Part shown: one piece after another, positions 1 to 6,530 of the stretch
Numbering within the stretch: the stretch's first letter is position 1
Layout: every line of letters starts with the position of its first letter
The notes under the pieces: generated by a model
Told to the model about the DNA's origin: nothing
Databases searched by the model: none
Seen by the model: the letters and a program-made list of their open reading frames with translations, nothing else
Translations under genes and position numbers: made by a program
Source of the DNA: Kangiella sp.
GTDB lineage: Bacteria > Pseudomonadota > Gammaproteobacteria > Enterobacterales > Kangiellaceae
Assembly: GCA_002733465.1 (NCBI GenBank)
Contig: NVVT01000009.1
Coordinates: 89,170 to 97,640, forward strand
Length of the DNA stretch: 8,471 nt
Direction: 5' to 3'

Positions 1-1322
1 GCTGGAATTTTTGCCATTTTGGCGATGATTAGTTCAATATCTTGAACATTAATATCCTTACGGCGATTTTCTTCCGATTGAAGTTGCCGATTAGCACCCG
101 CCTCATCAATAACATCAATCGCTTTATCAGGTAACTGTCTATCATTCACGTAACGATCCGATAGATTTGCAGCAGCTCGTAGTGATGCATCACTGTATTC
201 CACGCTATGATGTTCTTCATAGCGTGATCGTAAACCTTTTAAAATATCGATAGTGTCTAAAACACTCGGCTCTTCAATATCAACTTTTTGAAAGCGTCTA
301 GCCAAAGCTCTGTCTTTTTCAAAAATACCTCGATACTCTTGAAAAGTGGTAGATCCCATACATTTTAATTCACCGTTGGCCAACATCGGTTTAATTAAAT
401 TAGACGCATCCATCACACCGCCAGATGCTGAACCAGCACCAATAATGGTATGAATTTCATCTATAAATAATACTGAATCATCAATTTCCTTCAATTCCGC
501 CAATACCGCTTTTAATCGTTTCTCAAAATCACCTCTATATTTGGTGCCGGCTAATAAAGAGCCTAAATCAAGCGAAAATATTTGTGCATTTGAAATAACA
601 TCTGGAACATCTTTATCGACGATTCTTTTCGCCAAGCCTTCTGCTATTGCAGTCTTACCAACACCAGCTTCGCCCACCAAAAGTGGATTGTTTTTTCTTC
701 GTCTTGATAAAATTTGAACGGTTCGCTCGACTTCTTCATCTCGACCAATTAAAGGGTCTATTTTTCCGATTGAAGCTCTTTCATTCAAATTAGCAGTATA
801 GGACTCTAAAGCCGTTTTTTGTTTAGGCGCTGGTTCAGCTTGCCCTTCTTCTATTGTGGCAGGCTCTTCTCCGTCTTCTGAACCAGGAATTTTGGATATA
901 CCGTGAGAAATATAATTAACGATATCGAGTCGTGAAACATCCTGTTGCTGTAAAAAATAAACCGCCTGACTTTCTTGCTCGCTAAATATGGCAACCAAGA
1001 TGTTAGCTCCATTAACCTCTTTTTTACCTGAAGATTGAACATGAAAAACAGCACGCTGTAGAACTCTTTGGAAACCTAACGTCGGTTGAGTTTCTACATC
1101 GCCCGCTTCCGCAGGAATAATTTGGCTAGTTTCGTCAATAAAGTCTCGCAATTGTAATTGCAGTTTAGGAATATCTAATCCACAAGAGCGCAATACGCTT
1201 ATACCTAACGCATTATCTAATAGAGCCAATAGAAGGTGCTCTACCGTCATATACTCGTGACGACGCTCTCTGGCGTCAGTAAATGCTAGGTTTAATGTCA
1301 ATTCTAAATCTTTACTTAACAT
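1..1322 (-). CDS. clpA: ClpA, ATP-dependent Clp protease ATP-binding subunit (partial, C-terminus outside window)
   Basis: ClpA is the AAA+ unfoldase that feeds substrates, including N-end-rule proteins delivered by ClpS, into the ClpP peptidase in the cytoplasm. About 440 codons are present, starting MLSKDLELTLNLAF. The first ~145 residues are the Clp N-domain, which docks ClpS. The D1 ATPase follows, with Walker A GEAGVGKT at about 217-224 (Lys223), Walker B LFIDEIHT with Asp288 and Glu289, and the ARRFQ arginine-finger region. The frame is open to the window edge, so D2 and the ClpP-binding loop lie outside. E. coli ClpA has 758 residues, so a little over half is here. A purine-rich AGAGAG (1331-1336) lies 8 nt before the ATG. 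The gene follows clpS by 103 bp on the same strand, the conserved order. Identification is near certain; completeness cannot be judged. Confidence 0.97.
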   Translation of the reverse strand, partial: MLSKDLELTLNLAFTDARERRHEYMTVEHLLLALLDNALGISVLRSCGLDIPKLQLQLRDFIDETSQIIPAEAGDVETQPTLGFQRVLQRAVFHVQSSGKKEVNGANILVAIFSEQESQAVYFLQQQDVSRLDIVNYISHGISKIPGSEDGEEPATIEEGQAEPAPKQKTALESYTANLNERASIGKIDPLIGRDEEVERTVQILSRRRKNNPLLVGEAGVGKTAIAEGLAKRIVDKDVPDVISNAQIFSLDLGSLLAGTKYRGDFEKRLKAVLAELKEIDDSVLFIDEIHTIIGAGSASGGVMDASNLIKPMLANGELKCMGSTTFQEYRGIFEKDRALARRFQKVDIEEPSVLDTIDILKGLRSRYEEHHSVEYSDASLRAAANLSDRYVNDRQLPDKAIDVIDEAGANRQLQSEENRRKDINVQDIELIIAKMAKIP

Positions 1323-1333
1323 AAATTAAACTC

Positions 1334-1363
1334 TCTATAACTGTTTTCAATTGACTGAGTCAA
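1334..1363 (-). promoter_or_regulatory. Candidate clpA promoter between clpS and clpA
   Basis: Reading the minus strand, TTGACT (1363-1358) and TATAGA (1339-1334) are separated by 18 bp. Matches to the sigma-70 consensus are 5/6 and 4/6. The predicted start would fall only a few bases before the clpA ATG and downstream of its AGAGAG ribosome site, which argues against this being the main promoter. A short dyad TTGAC-N3-GTCAA (1351-1363) overlaps the -35. clpA may simply be read through from clpS. Confidence 0.25.
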
Positions 1364-1425
1364 AAGTTTTAGTCCAACAAATAGGCTCACAATGATTATT
1401 TAGTGACTATTCAACTACTTAATCG

Positions 1426-1749
1426 TTACTCAATAACTTGCATGCAAGATTTGAGTGGATGATCAGAATCTTTTGCATAATCATTCACGGCAGCGACTTT
1501 AGTCTCAGCGATATCTGATGTAAAAATGCCCGCAACTCCCGCGCCATCATAATGTACTTGAAGCATTATTTTTGTTGCTTGTTCGCCAGTCTTATAAAAA
1601 AACTTTCTTAACACTCCAACAACAAAATCCATCGGTGTGTAGTCATCATTCAATAACAATACCTTATACATCGGCGGTTCTTCGGTTTCTGGTTTGCGCT
1701 CTGCAACAAGAGTACCACTTTCGTTATCTTTTTCTATTTCATCGTTCAT
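1426..1749 (-). CDS. clpS: ClpS, ATP-dependent Clp protease adaptor
   Basis: ClpS binds proteins with N-terminal Leu, Phe, Tyr or Trp and delivers them to ClpA for degradation by ClpAP. The product has 107 residues, against 106 in E. coli. A variable, acidic N-terminal tail (residues 1-26) precedes the core MYKVLLLNDDYTPMDF. The N-degron pocket residues Asn34, Asp35, Asp36 and His66 (in QVHYDG) fall at the same numbers as in E. coli, and the ClpA-contacting block AETKVAAVNDYA is intact. The start is the ATG at 1749; only a weak AGG lies upstream, so initiation looks inefficient. clpA follows in the same direction and cspD is divergent, the standard gammaproteobacterial arrangement. I see no truncation or missing key residue. 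Confidence 0.97.
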   Translation of the reverse strand: MNDEIEKDNESGTLVAERKPETEEPPMYKVLLLNDDYTPMDFVVGVLRKFFYKTGEQATKIMLQVHYDGAGVAGIFTSDIAETKVAAVNDYAKDSDHPLKSCMQVIE

Positions 1750-1892
1750 TATTAATTCTAGTCAACCTATACACAATTTGTAGGATTTTTTAGTTATTTA
1801 AACAGACTCAAAAACGTCTATCTACTTGTATTCTATTCATAAAACCATTCACAAGCACCTAGTCATTGTAACAAAACAACTCAATTTAAGGT

Positions 1893-1909
1893 CTTTATTC
1901 CGAATAAAG
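1893..1909. promoter_or_regulatory. 17-bp dyad over the clpS promoter (possible operator)
   Basis: CTTTATTC, one central C, then GAATAAAG form a dyad with perfect 8-bp arms. Its right arm runs into the predicted clpS -10 (TATACT, 1913-1908), and its body covers the predicted start site near 1901. A protein bound here would block clpS-clpA transcription. The arms match no operator I know: the polarity is opposite to an ArgR box, and it is not a LexA, Fur or CIRCE site. Confidence 0.4.
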
Positions 1910-1916
1910 TATAACA
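1908..1916 (-). promoter_or_regulatory. Candidate clpS promoter (extended -10)
   Basis: The minus strand reads TGTTATACT, an extended -10 (TG-N-TATACT, 5/6 to TATAAT). No good -35 lies 16-18 bp upstream, as is tolerated for extended -10 promoters. It would give a leader of roughly 150 nt before clpS. A second extended -10, TGTTACAAT, at 1873-1865 is nearly as good. Confidence 0.4.
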
Positions 1917-2045
1917 ATTCTAACTTAGTTTATTGGGTGAAAAATTCCTTTTTTCAACTTTTATTTGAATGTAATTATTTTCAAATCGCTACAGCTTAAA
2001 TTTCTTGCTTAAAATTATTACATTTGCAGACATAATCTACTTGAC

Positions 2046-2057
2046 TTCAAATTTGAA
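2046..2057. repeat. Perfect 12-bp palindrome upstream of cspD
   Basis: TTCAAATTTGAA is exactly self-complementary. It directly abuts a -35-like TTGACT (2041-2046) and lies inside a wider pair CTTGAC (2040-2045) / GTCAAG (2077-2082). This could be an operator, but AT-rich DNA gives short palindromes by chance. Confidence 0.35.
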
Positions 2058-2074
2058 ATATGAGATTTATAGTC

Positions 2075-2102
2075 TTGTCAAGCGATCAAATTCACATAAA
2101 TT
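2075..2102 (+). promoter_or_regulatory. Candidate cspD promoter
   Basis: TTGTCA (2075-2080, 5/6) and TAAATT (2097-2102, 4/6) are spaced 16 bp apart. Transcription would begin near 2109, leaving about 100 nt of 5' leader before the cspD start. A second -35-like TTGACT at 2041 has no good partner. Both are motif matches only. Confidence 0.3.
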
Positions 2103-2200
2103 GCTGACTAACTCACAGTTTAAACAAATATTTACTAGAAATTTCAATAAACAATAAAATTACTGTGAATTAAAATAATACTAACGCTAAGGGAAATAGA

Positions 2201-2205
2201 AGGAG
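2201..2205 (+). promoter_or_regulatory. cspD: Ribosome-binding site of cspD
   Basis: AGGAG lies 6 nt before the ATG at 2212. This fixes the start there rather than at the in-frame TTG at 2206, which immediately follows the Shine-Dalgarno sequence and is too close to use it. Confidence 0.85.
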
Positions 2206-2211
2206 TTGTAT

Positions 2212-2454
2212 ATGGCGACCGGTACAGTTAAGTGGTTTAACAATGCTAAAGGTTATGGTTTTATTCGTCCTGATGACGGTGGTGATGATATTTTCGCACA
2301 CTACTCAACCATAGAAATGGATGGCTACAAAAGTTTAAAAGCAGGGCAAGAAGTCACTTTTGATACTTTTGAGGGGCCTAAGGGTTTGCATGCTCAAGAT
2401 ATAACATCAATGCAGGCATCTGGCGCTGGCGACGAAGTTATAAGCGAAGAATAA
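2212..2454 (+). CDS. cspD: CspD-type cold-shock-domain nucleic-acid-binding protein
   Basis: This is a single cold-shock domain of 80 residues starting MATGTVKWFNNAKGYGFI. RNP1 (KGYGFI) and RNP2 (DIFAHY) are both intact, giving the aromatic surface that binds single-stranded DNA or RNA. The GGDDIFAHYSTIEMDGYKSLKAG block and the divergent position next to clpS-clpA point to CspD rather than the major CspA-type proteins. E. coli CspD is induced in stationary phase and on starvation and inhibits replication; that role is family knowledge, not visible here. The C-terminal tail after about residue 67 is acidic (GDEVISEE) and unlike E. coli CspD. The start was chosen from the AGGAG six bases upstream. 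The gene appears monocistronic, ending before a hairpin at 2544-2568. Confidence 0.93.
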   Translation: MATGTVKWFNNAKGYGFIRPDDGGDDIFAHYSTIEMDGYKSLKAGQEVTFDTFEGPKGLHAQDITSMQASGAGDEVISEE

Positions 2455-2543
2455 TCTACACCACTTAAAATTAGAGCTTATTAAATTCAGTTTTATTTTA
2501 AAACAGATAATTAAAAATAGGTTTTGTATTATTCGACTTCATA

Positions 2544-2568
2544 ACCCTAACTCTTGTTGAGTTAGGGT
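2544..2568. terminator. Hairpin between convergent cspD and the M14 peptidase gene (terminator-like)
   Basis: ACCCTAACTC (2544-2553) pairs perfectly with 2559-2568 across the 5-nt loop TTGTT. It lies 89 bp after the cspD stop and 102 bp after the minus-strand peptidase gene stop, where a shared bidirectional terminator would be expected. Neither side has a clean T-run, so it may work weakly, with Rho, or as an mRNA 3'-end stabiliser. Confidence 0.5.
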
Positions 2569-2670
2569 ATCTTGAATTCTAAGAATTGTCTCACAGCCAA
2601 TTCATGAGATATCGCTTATAGCCAGAGATCTCCAATAGCTTGCCCCCCTGAAAGCAAGGCCTAAAATCGG

Positions 2671-3816
2671 CTATAAATCATCAACAACAGCCAAGATCGC
2701 ATCTAAGCACGAAACACCTAGGTTCTGACATCGTTCAGGTGACCACCCTTCCAATTCATTTGGCGTTTCAATTGTGTCTTTAAATGGCATTTCTAGGGTT
2801 AAAGACAAGCAGTCAAATGCTTCTGAGATGTAATTGGTGCAGATTGTCATATCAGCCGAGTTAGGGGCATCAATGGGATATCCAATCTTAGTTTGAAAAT
2901 CAGGATTCACTAATTTCAGCCTATCCGTGAAATCAGTCTGCCATTTTGCTTTTTTATCAGACCACGCTTTAGTCCCTTCGGCTCCAGCAATAAAATTATA
3001 GGGTAAGTCTTCGTCACCATGAACATCTAGACACATATCAATGTTGATGTCTTCCATCATTTTTCTAGCTAAAAAGACTTCAGGACTCTTTTCCATTGTA
3101 GGTGTTAACCATTCTCGATTTAAGTTAGATCCAACAGCATTGGTTCTTAGATGACCTCTTTTACTTCCATCAGGGTTTAGATTTGGGACGACGTAAAAAA
3201 TCGCCTTTTTAAGAAGTGCTTGTGACACCGCGTCGCTATCATCTAACAAACGTGAAATGAATCCTTCTGCCCACCAAGAAGCTTGAGTCTCACCGGGATG
3301 TTGTCGCCCTTGAATCCAAATCTTCTTTTTTGACAAAGAGTCATCAGTTGAGGTAATAATCAATTGATCTATATCTTGCCCATCAATGCTTTGCCCTAAT
3401 ACATTCAATTCAACCAAGGGGTGCTCTAATGTACTAGCAATAAAATCCGCATGTTGTTCCATTGTGTAGGGTGCAAAGTAAGCGTAATAAACTGAATTAA
3501 ATTCAGAACAATGATTGATAGTTAAAACACCATTCTCATAACTAGTCGGAACACGAAACCAAAATTTACGATCATAAGAAGCGACCGCGTTATATCCATT
3601 CCAACCATCTGCGTAGGCAGAATTTCCAGCGTTGATAATTTTATAGCTACAATTTTTCTCTAATACGCCAGTTGCCCTAAAGTAGAACCATTGATAAAAA
3701 TCACTCTGGTTATCTATTTTAATTTCTAACTGTATATCGTCAAATTGCTCACTTTTCAAACAATGAATATTTCCACCGTCAAACTCACTATTAATATTGA
3801 TAGCTTGCTTTTGCAT
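2671..3816 (-). CDS. M14-family zinc carboxypeptidase, bacterial cytosolic-carboxypeptidase (CCP) type
   Basis: This is a 381-residue zinc metallopeptidase. Residues 1 to about 125 form the beta-rich N-terminal domain typical of CCP-type M14 enzymes (YQWFYFRATG, then the YAYFAPYT linker). The catalytic domain follows with zinc ligands His173 and Glu176 (QHPGET) and His266 (LDVHGDED). The substrate-anchoring Asn233-Arg234 pair lies in NLNREW, and the general base is Glu342 in TLEMPF. NPDG at 214-217 is also typical of the family. All catalytic positions are present and the length fits bacterial CCPs (about 375-380 residues). No signal peptide is visible, so it should be cytosolic. Eukaryotic relatives trim glutamates from tubulin; the bacterial substrate is not known. 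A GGAG lies 10 nt before the ATG. The gene sits downstream of a DUF952-like gene, with an inverted-repeat element in its leader region. Confidence 0.88.
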   Translation of the reverse strand: MQKQAININSEFDGGNIHCLKSEQFDDIQLEIKIDNQSDFYQWFYFRATGVLEKNCSYKIINAGNSAYADGWNGYNAVASYDRKFWFRVPTSYENGVLTINHCSEFNSVYYAYFAPYTMEQHADFIASTLEHPLVELNVLGQSIDGQDIDQLIITSTDDSLSKKKIWIQGRQHPGETQASWWAEGFISRLLDDSDAVSQALLKKAIFYVVPNLNPDGSKRGHLRTNAVGSNLNREWLTPTMEKSPEVFLARKMMEDINIDMCLDVHGDEDLPYNFIAGAEGTKAWSDKKAKWQTDFTDRLKLVNPDFQTKIGYPIDAPNSADMTICTNYISEAFDCLSLTLEMPFKDTIETPNELEGWSPERCQNLGVSCLDAILAVVDDL

Positions 3817-3845
3817 GTAATTATTTCTCCAAAATCTATGTTTGC

Positions 3846-3941
3846 AGGGTCGGAGTCGCTGTTAATAATAAATGAGAAGTCGAAATTGAAATATTGCTTA
3901 ACAATAAGATATAAGCTCAATTTGAGAGCGACTCCGACCCT
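3846..3941. repeat. 96-bp element bounded by perfect 15-bp terminal inverted repeats (MITE- or REP-like)
   Basis: AGGGTCGGAGTCGCT at 3846-3860 is exactly complementary to 3927-3941. The arms are GC-rich, whereas the interior is AT-rich and has smaller dyads of its own (TATTG...CAATA near 3891-3905, and CTCAA-T-TTGAG at 3916-3926). No target duplication is obvious at the edges. It fills most of the space between the DUF952-like gene and the M14 peptidase gene, ending 30 bp before the latter's ATG. It could be a non-autonomous mobile repeat of the kind mobilised by IS200-like (REP-associated) transposases, or a long hairpin affecting read-through. There is no transposase gene in the window. Confidence 0.7.
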
Positions 3942-3970
3942 TTCAGTATAAAACGACCGTAGTAAAATAT

Positions 3971-4327
3971 TTATTCACCGACTATTTTACACCAAGTTTC
4001 ACCGTCTGTATCACCCCATTCAAAACTATAAATATTCATGACCAGATCGGCATATATATCCACAGACTTAATGATCCCCTCTTTCCAAGCTCTGTCTTGA
4101 TTAGGTTGATGCCAAGTCAACTGAGAAATTAAACTGCTCGGCTCTAATTCAAGGGCTATTGGGTAGTCATTTTGAGCAAAACTTAATTTACAAAGCTTCT
4201 CTAAATCATCCATCTGATAAACATGATATCCACCCGCTTTTAAATCTATCTCGGTTTTGGGGATCACACCCGTTATTTTGGCATCTTCCCAGTCATTTGA
4301 ACTGATTAATTTGAATATTGCAGACAT
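3971..4327 (-). CDS. DUF952-like small protein
   Basis: This is a 118-residue cytosolic protein with no signal peptide or membrane segment. The opening IFKLISSNDWEDAKITGVI, then DLKAGGYHVYQMDDLEKL (residues 28-45) and a later LTWHQPN, follow the layout of DUF952 proteins, where a strand/helix start is followed by D-x-x-x-G-[FY]-[IH]-H. The usual C-terminal PHIYG-type motif is replaced by DIYADLVMNIY (90-100), so this is a divergent member or a neighbouring family. DUF952 proteins have no settled function. The ribosome site is weak (GAAGAA, about 7 nt upstream). It is divergent from nth (85 bp between starts) and lies upstream of the M14 peptidase gene in the same direction, with the inverted-repeat element between them. 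Confidence 0.6.
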   Translation of the reverse strand: MSAIFKLISSNDWEDAKITGVIPKTEIDLKAGGYHVYQMDDLEKLCKLSFAQNDYPIALELEPSSLISQLTWHQPNQDRAWKEGIIKSVDIYADLVMNIYSFEWGDTDGETWCKIVGE

Positions 4328-4376
4328 AAATTTGTTCTTCGTGTTTAATTTGAGGAAAATGGTATCAAGATATCAG

Positions 4377-4406
4377 TTGCCTAACAAATACTATCTACCA
4401 TAGAAT
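4377..4406 (+). promoter_or_regulatory. Candidate nth promoter, predicting a leaderless mRNA
   Basis: TTGCCT (4377-4382, 4/6) and TAGAAT (4401-4406, 5/6) are 18 bp apart. Counting 7 nt from the -10 puts the transcription start on the A of the nth ATG at 4413. This fits the absence of any Shine-Dalgarno sequence before nth. Confidence 0.4.
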
Positions 4407-4412
4407 GCGCCA

Positions 4413-5048
4413 ATGAATAAAATCAAACGCCAAACAATCTTTGAAAGACTCAGAAATGAGAACCCAAATCCGACGACGGAATTGGAATACACATCACCTT
4501 TTGAATTGTTAATCGCGGTGATATTATCTGCACAGGCCACGGATGTAGGTGTCAATAAAGCGACTAAGATACTCTATCCAATAGCCAATACACCAGAGTT
4601 GATCTACGCACTAGGTGTAAAGGGGCTAAGCGAATATATCAAAACCATTGGTCTTTATAATACCAAAGCAAAAAATGTGATTAAAACCTGTAAAATGCTG
4701 GTCGACTTACATCAGTCAGAAGTACCAGATGATCGCCAAGCTCTTGAATCTTTGCCTGGAGTAGGACGTAAAACGGCTAATGTCGTTTTGAATACGGCCT
4801 TTGGACACCCCACTATGGCGGTTGATACGCATATTTTTAGAGTTTCAAATCGAACCGCGATTGCAAAAGGCAAAAATGTTGTGGAAGTAGAAAAAAGACT
4901 AGTAAAATTTATCCCCGAAGAATTTATGATGGATGCCCATCACTGGTTAATACTGCATGGACGTTATACCTGCATTGCCCGTAAACCTAGGTGCGGATCT
5001 TGCATTATTGAAGATCTCTGCGAATTTAAACAAAAAACTGAAGAATAG
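4413..5048 (+). CDS. nth: Endonuclease III (DNA glycosylase/AP lyase)
   Basis: Endonuclease III removes oxidised pyrimidines from DNA and cleaves the abasic site, starting base-excision repair. The length, 211 residues, is identical to E. coli Nth. The helix-hairpin-helix LPGVGRKTANV carries the catalytic Lys120, and the catalytic Asp138 is in AVDTHIFRV. The [4Fe-4S] cluster ligands Cys187, Cys194, Cys197 and Cys203 have the standard C-X6-C-X2-C-X5-C spacing. The start matches the family N-terminus (MNKIKRQTIFERLR), although there is no Shine-Dalgarno sequence; a three-codon frame (ATG at 4405) ends in a TGA that overlaps this ATG. In E. coli nth closes the rsx operon, but here no rsx genes precede it. 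A DUF445 gene follows after 12 bp. Confidence 0.98.
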   Translation: MNKIKRQTIFERLRNENPNPTTELEYTSPFELLIAVILSAQATDVGVNKATKILYPIANTPELIYALGVKGLSEYIKTIGLYNTKAKNVIKTCKMLVDLHQSEVPDDRQALESLPGVGRKTANVVLNTAFGHPTMAVDTHIFRVSNRTAIAKGKNVVEVEKRLVKFIPEEFMMDAHHWLILHGRYTCIARKPRCGSCIIEDLCEFKQKTEE

Positions 5049-5060
5049 AAGTCAAAAAAC

Positions 5061-5762
5061 ATGAATAAAAGCCTAATTACCAACCTTTTAGCCATATCTT
5101 TGATGATACTTGGTCATTTTATAAATAATACTATCGTTTCTACGATTGGATTGTTTGCCTTTTCTGGTGCTATAACCAACTGGCTGGCAATCCACATGCT
5201 ATTTGAAAAAGTTCCCGGTCTTTATGGATCTGGTGTAATTCCCATGCGATTTAATGAGTTTAAATCTGCCATTAGAAACATGATGATGAATGAGTTTTTT
5301 ACACAGGAAAATATTTCAAAATTTATGCAAGGCTCTGGAAGTGGACAATTAGAAAAACACCTTGCCCCCGTCATAGAAAAAGTAGATCTCGACCCAGCCT
5401 TTGATAAATTAGTTACTGTGATTATGGATTCTTCATTTGGAGGAATGCTCGGAATGTTTGGTGGCGAAGAAGCATTACACCCGCTAAGAGAGCCTTTTAT
5501 TGAAAATATGAAAGTGTCACTGGTTGAAATGACTCAATCGGAAAAGTTTAAAGCGTTACTTGCAGAAGAGCTTGGAAATAGCGAATCCTCAGATGAAATT
5601 CAAACAAAGATAACTGAAATCATCGATCAAAGACTGAATGAATTAACCCCCGTCATGGTGAAAGAAATTGTACAAAAAATGATCAAAGAACATCTCGGAT
5701 GGTTGGTCATTTGGGGTGGTGTTTTTGGTGGGGTGATTGGTGGGATTTCAACCTTATTTTAG
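5061..5762 (+). CDS. DUF445-family inner-membrane protein
   Basis: This 233-residue protein has two hydrophobic segments near the N-terminus (about 5-21 and 24-47) and one at the extreme C-terminus (about 214-232), with a long soluble, partly helical middle. The DUF445 signature GAITNWLAIHMLFEKVPGLY (36-55), continuing to SGVIP, is clear. The middle (about 80-210) is rich in Lys and Glu and probably forms helices projecting from the membrane. The function of DUF445 proteins is not established. The gene begins 12 bp after nth, so the two are very likely co-transcribed. The ribosome site TAGAAG overlaps the nth stop codon, and initiation may therefore be helped by ribosomes finishing nth. It converges on the exported-protein gene with 73 bp between stops, where I see no clear terminator. 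Confidence 0.82.
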   Translation: MNKSLITNLLAISLMILGHFINNTIVSTIGLFAFSGAITNWLAIHMLFEKVPGLYGSGVIPMRFNEFKSAIRNMMMNEFFTQENISKFMQGSGSGQLEKHLAPVIEKVDLDPAFDKLVTVIMDSSFGGMLGMFGGEEALHPLREPFIENMKVSLVEMTQSEKFKALLAEELGNSESSDEIQTKITEIIDQRLNELTPVMVKEIVQKMIKEHLGWLVIWGGVFGGVIGGISTLF

Positions 5763-5835
5763 GCTGTCCTCCGTCTTAGTTATCTAAACGAGTAAAGTTA
5801 CGCTGGATGTGAAAGTAGAACGTGAATTCACTTGT

Positions 5836-6525
5836 TTAATTTTTCTTATACTGTATTGGCACGTACAGTAATTGCTTTTCAGACATAGATAATGCTGACC
5901 TTACAATCGCGATATCTTTGTCAGTCACCTCAGGAGCAAACGCATTAATTTGAAAGTGAGTCTGAGCTGATGTTGCCACACCTACACCATCACGGCATTC
6001 ATTACTCGTCTCTCCTCGATTACGGCTAATCGATTGAGTACAATTTTCCAATACTTTAGGTTCACTATTGACATCTGTGGTTTCGATTTTTTGAAAAATC
6101 AATCTACCGCCATAATACGCTTTCCCAGCAAAGAGAGAGAGTGGCATAATCTTATCACTCAATATGTCGAATGTTTGTTGTCCATCTTCGTTTGAACATA
6201 TAACATTACCAAAAGAATAATCACCTTGCGGTAGATCTATTCCAGCATAAGCACTTGAAGTAAATTTCAGATATTGTGGTGTATCTAACTTGTTCGAAAT
6301 GAGACCGATGTCTAAATTGTCACAACCCAAATTACTCGAAACTTGCAATATATATGTTACTTGAGCAAGACGGTTAATCTGAGTGTTTGTTGTATTTGGT
6401 TCTTTTCCTGAGGCTTTGTCATGTACACTATTTGCCTCAGTCGCGTCAGCCGAGACAAAATCGCTAGCCTTAGTAGTAAGAAATGGCATTAAGAATAAAG
6501 TTAGTAATATGAGTAATTTGTTCAC
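5836..6525 (-). CDS. Predicted exported protein of unknown function
   Basis: I do not recognise this 229-residue protein. It starts with a Sec signal peptide: MNK, a Leu-rich core and a likely cleavage after TKA (residue 20). The next ~30 residues are polar and Asn/Thr/Ser-rich, probably a flexible linker. The rest looks beta-rich and carries LPQGDYSFGNVIC (98-110) and LFAGKAYYGGRLIFQ (131-145), a pattern like small periplasmic beta-sandwich proteins. Four cysteines (68, 110, 162, 177) could form two disulfides. There is no lipobox, so it is periplasmic or secreted. The start is the GTG at 6525: AGAGGTGA lies 5 nt upstream, and the longer frame from a TTG at 6573 would begin inside the promoter's -35. 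It is the last gene of a minus-strand run but has its own promoter. Confidence 0.75.
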   Translation of the reverse strand: MNKLLILLTLFLMPFLTTKASDFVSADATEANSVHDKASGKEPNTTNTQINRLAQVTYILQVSSNLGCDNLDIGLISNKLDTPQYLKFTSSAYAGIDLPQGDYSFGNVICSNEDGQQTFDILSDKIMPLSLFAGKAYYGGRLIFQKIETTDVNSEPKVLENCTQSISRNRGETSNECRDGVGVATSAQTHFQINAFAPEVTDKDIAIVRSALSMSEKQLLYVPIQYKKN

Positions 6526-6530
6526 TTGAA

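Larger units (their letters stand above)
1750..2211. other. 462-bp gene-free, AT-rich divergent spacer between clpS and cspD
   Basis: No credible coding region is visible here. The stretch holds regulatory material for two divergent genes. On the minus strand there are extended -10 candidates for clpS at 1908-1916 and at 1865-1873 (TGTTACAAT). A 17-bp dyad lies at 1893-1909. On the plus strand there is a 12-bp palindrome at 2046-2057 and a promoter candidate at 2075-2102 for cspD. The length suits a long 5' leader for cspD, as is common for cold-shock-type genes. Confidence 0.6.

Noticed and set aside
851..1054. 67-codon minus-strand open frame
   Set aside because: It lies inside clpA in another frame and has no family resemblance; it is a shadow of the real gene.
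1572..1793. 73-codon plus-strand open frame
   Set aside because: It is antisense to clpS, has no ribosome site and no recognisable domain.
2490..2504. GTTTTA-TTT-TAAAAC stem after cspD
   Set aside because: The stem is all A-T except one pair and is expected often in AT-rich spacer; the hairpin at 2544-2568 is far stronger.
2617..2675. Nested inverted repeat TATAGCC...GGCTATA, with inner CTTGC...GCAAG, at the 3' end of the M14 peptidase gene
   Set aside because: It lacks a T-run and has long unpaired segments, so it may be chance pairing and is not a supported terminator.
3745..3951. 68-codon plus-strand open frame
   Set aside because: It is antisense to the start of the M14 peptidase gene and runs through the inverted-repeat element; there is no coding signal.
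5763..5835. Terminator between the convergent DUF445 and exported-protein genes
   Set aside because: Only a simple 10-bp palindrome GTGAATTCAC (5822-5831) is present, without a stable stem-loop and T-run, so I do not call a terminator.
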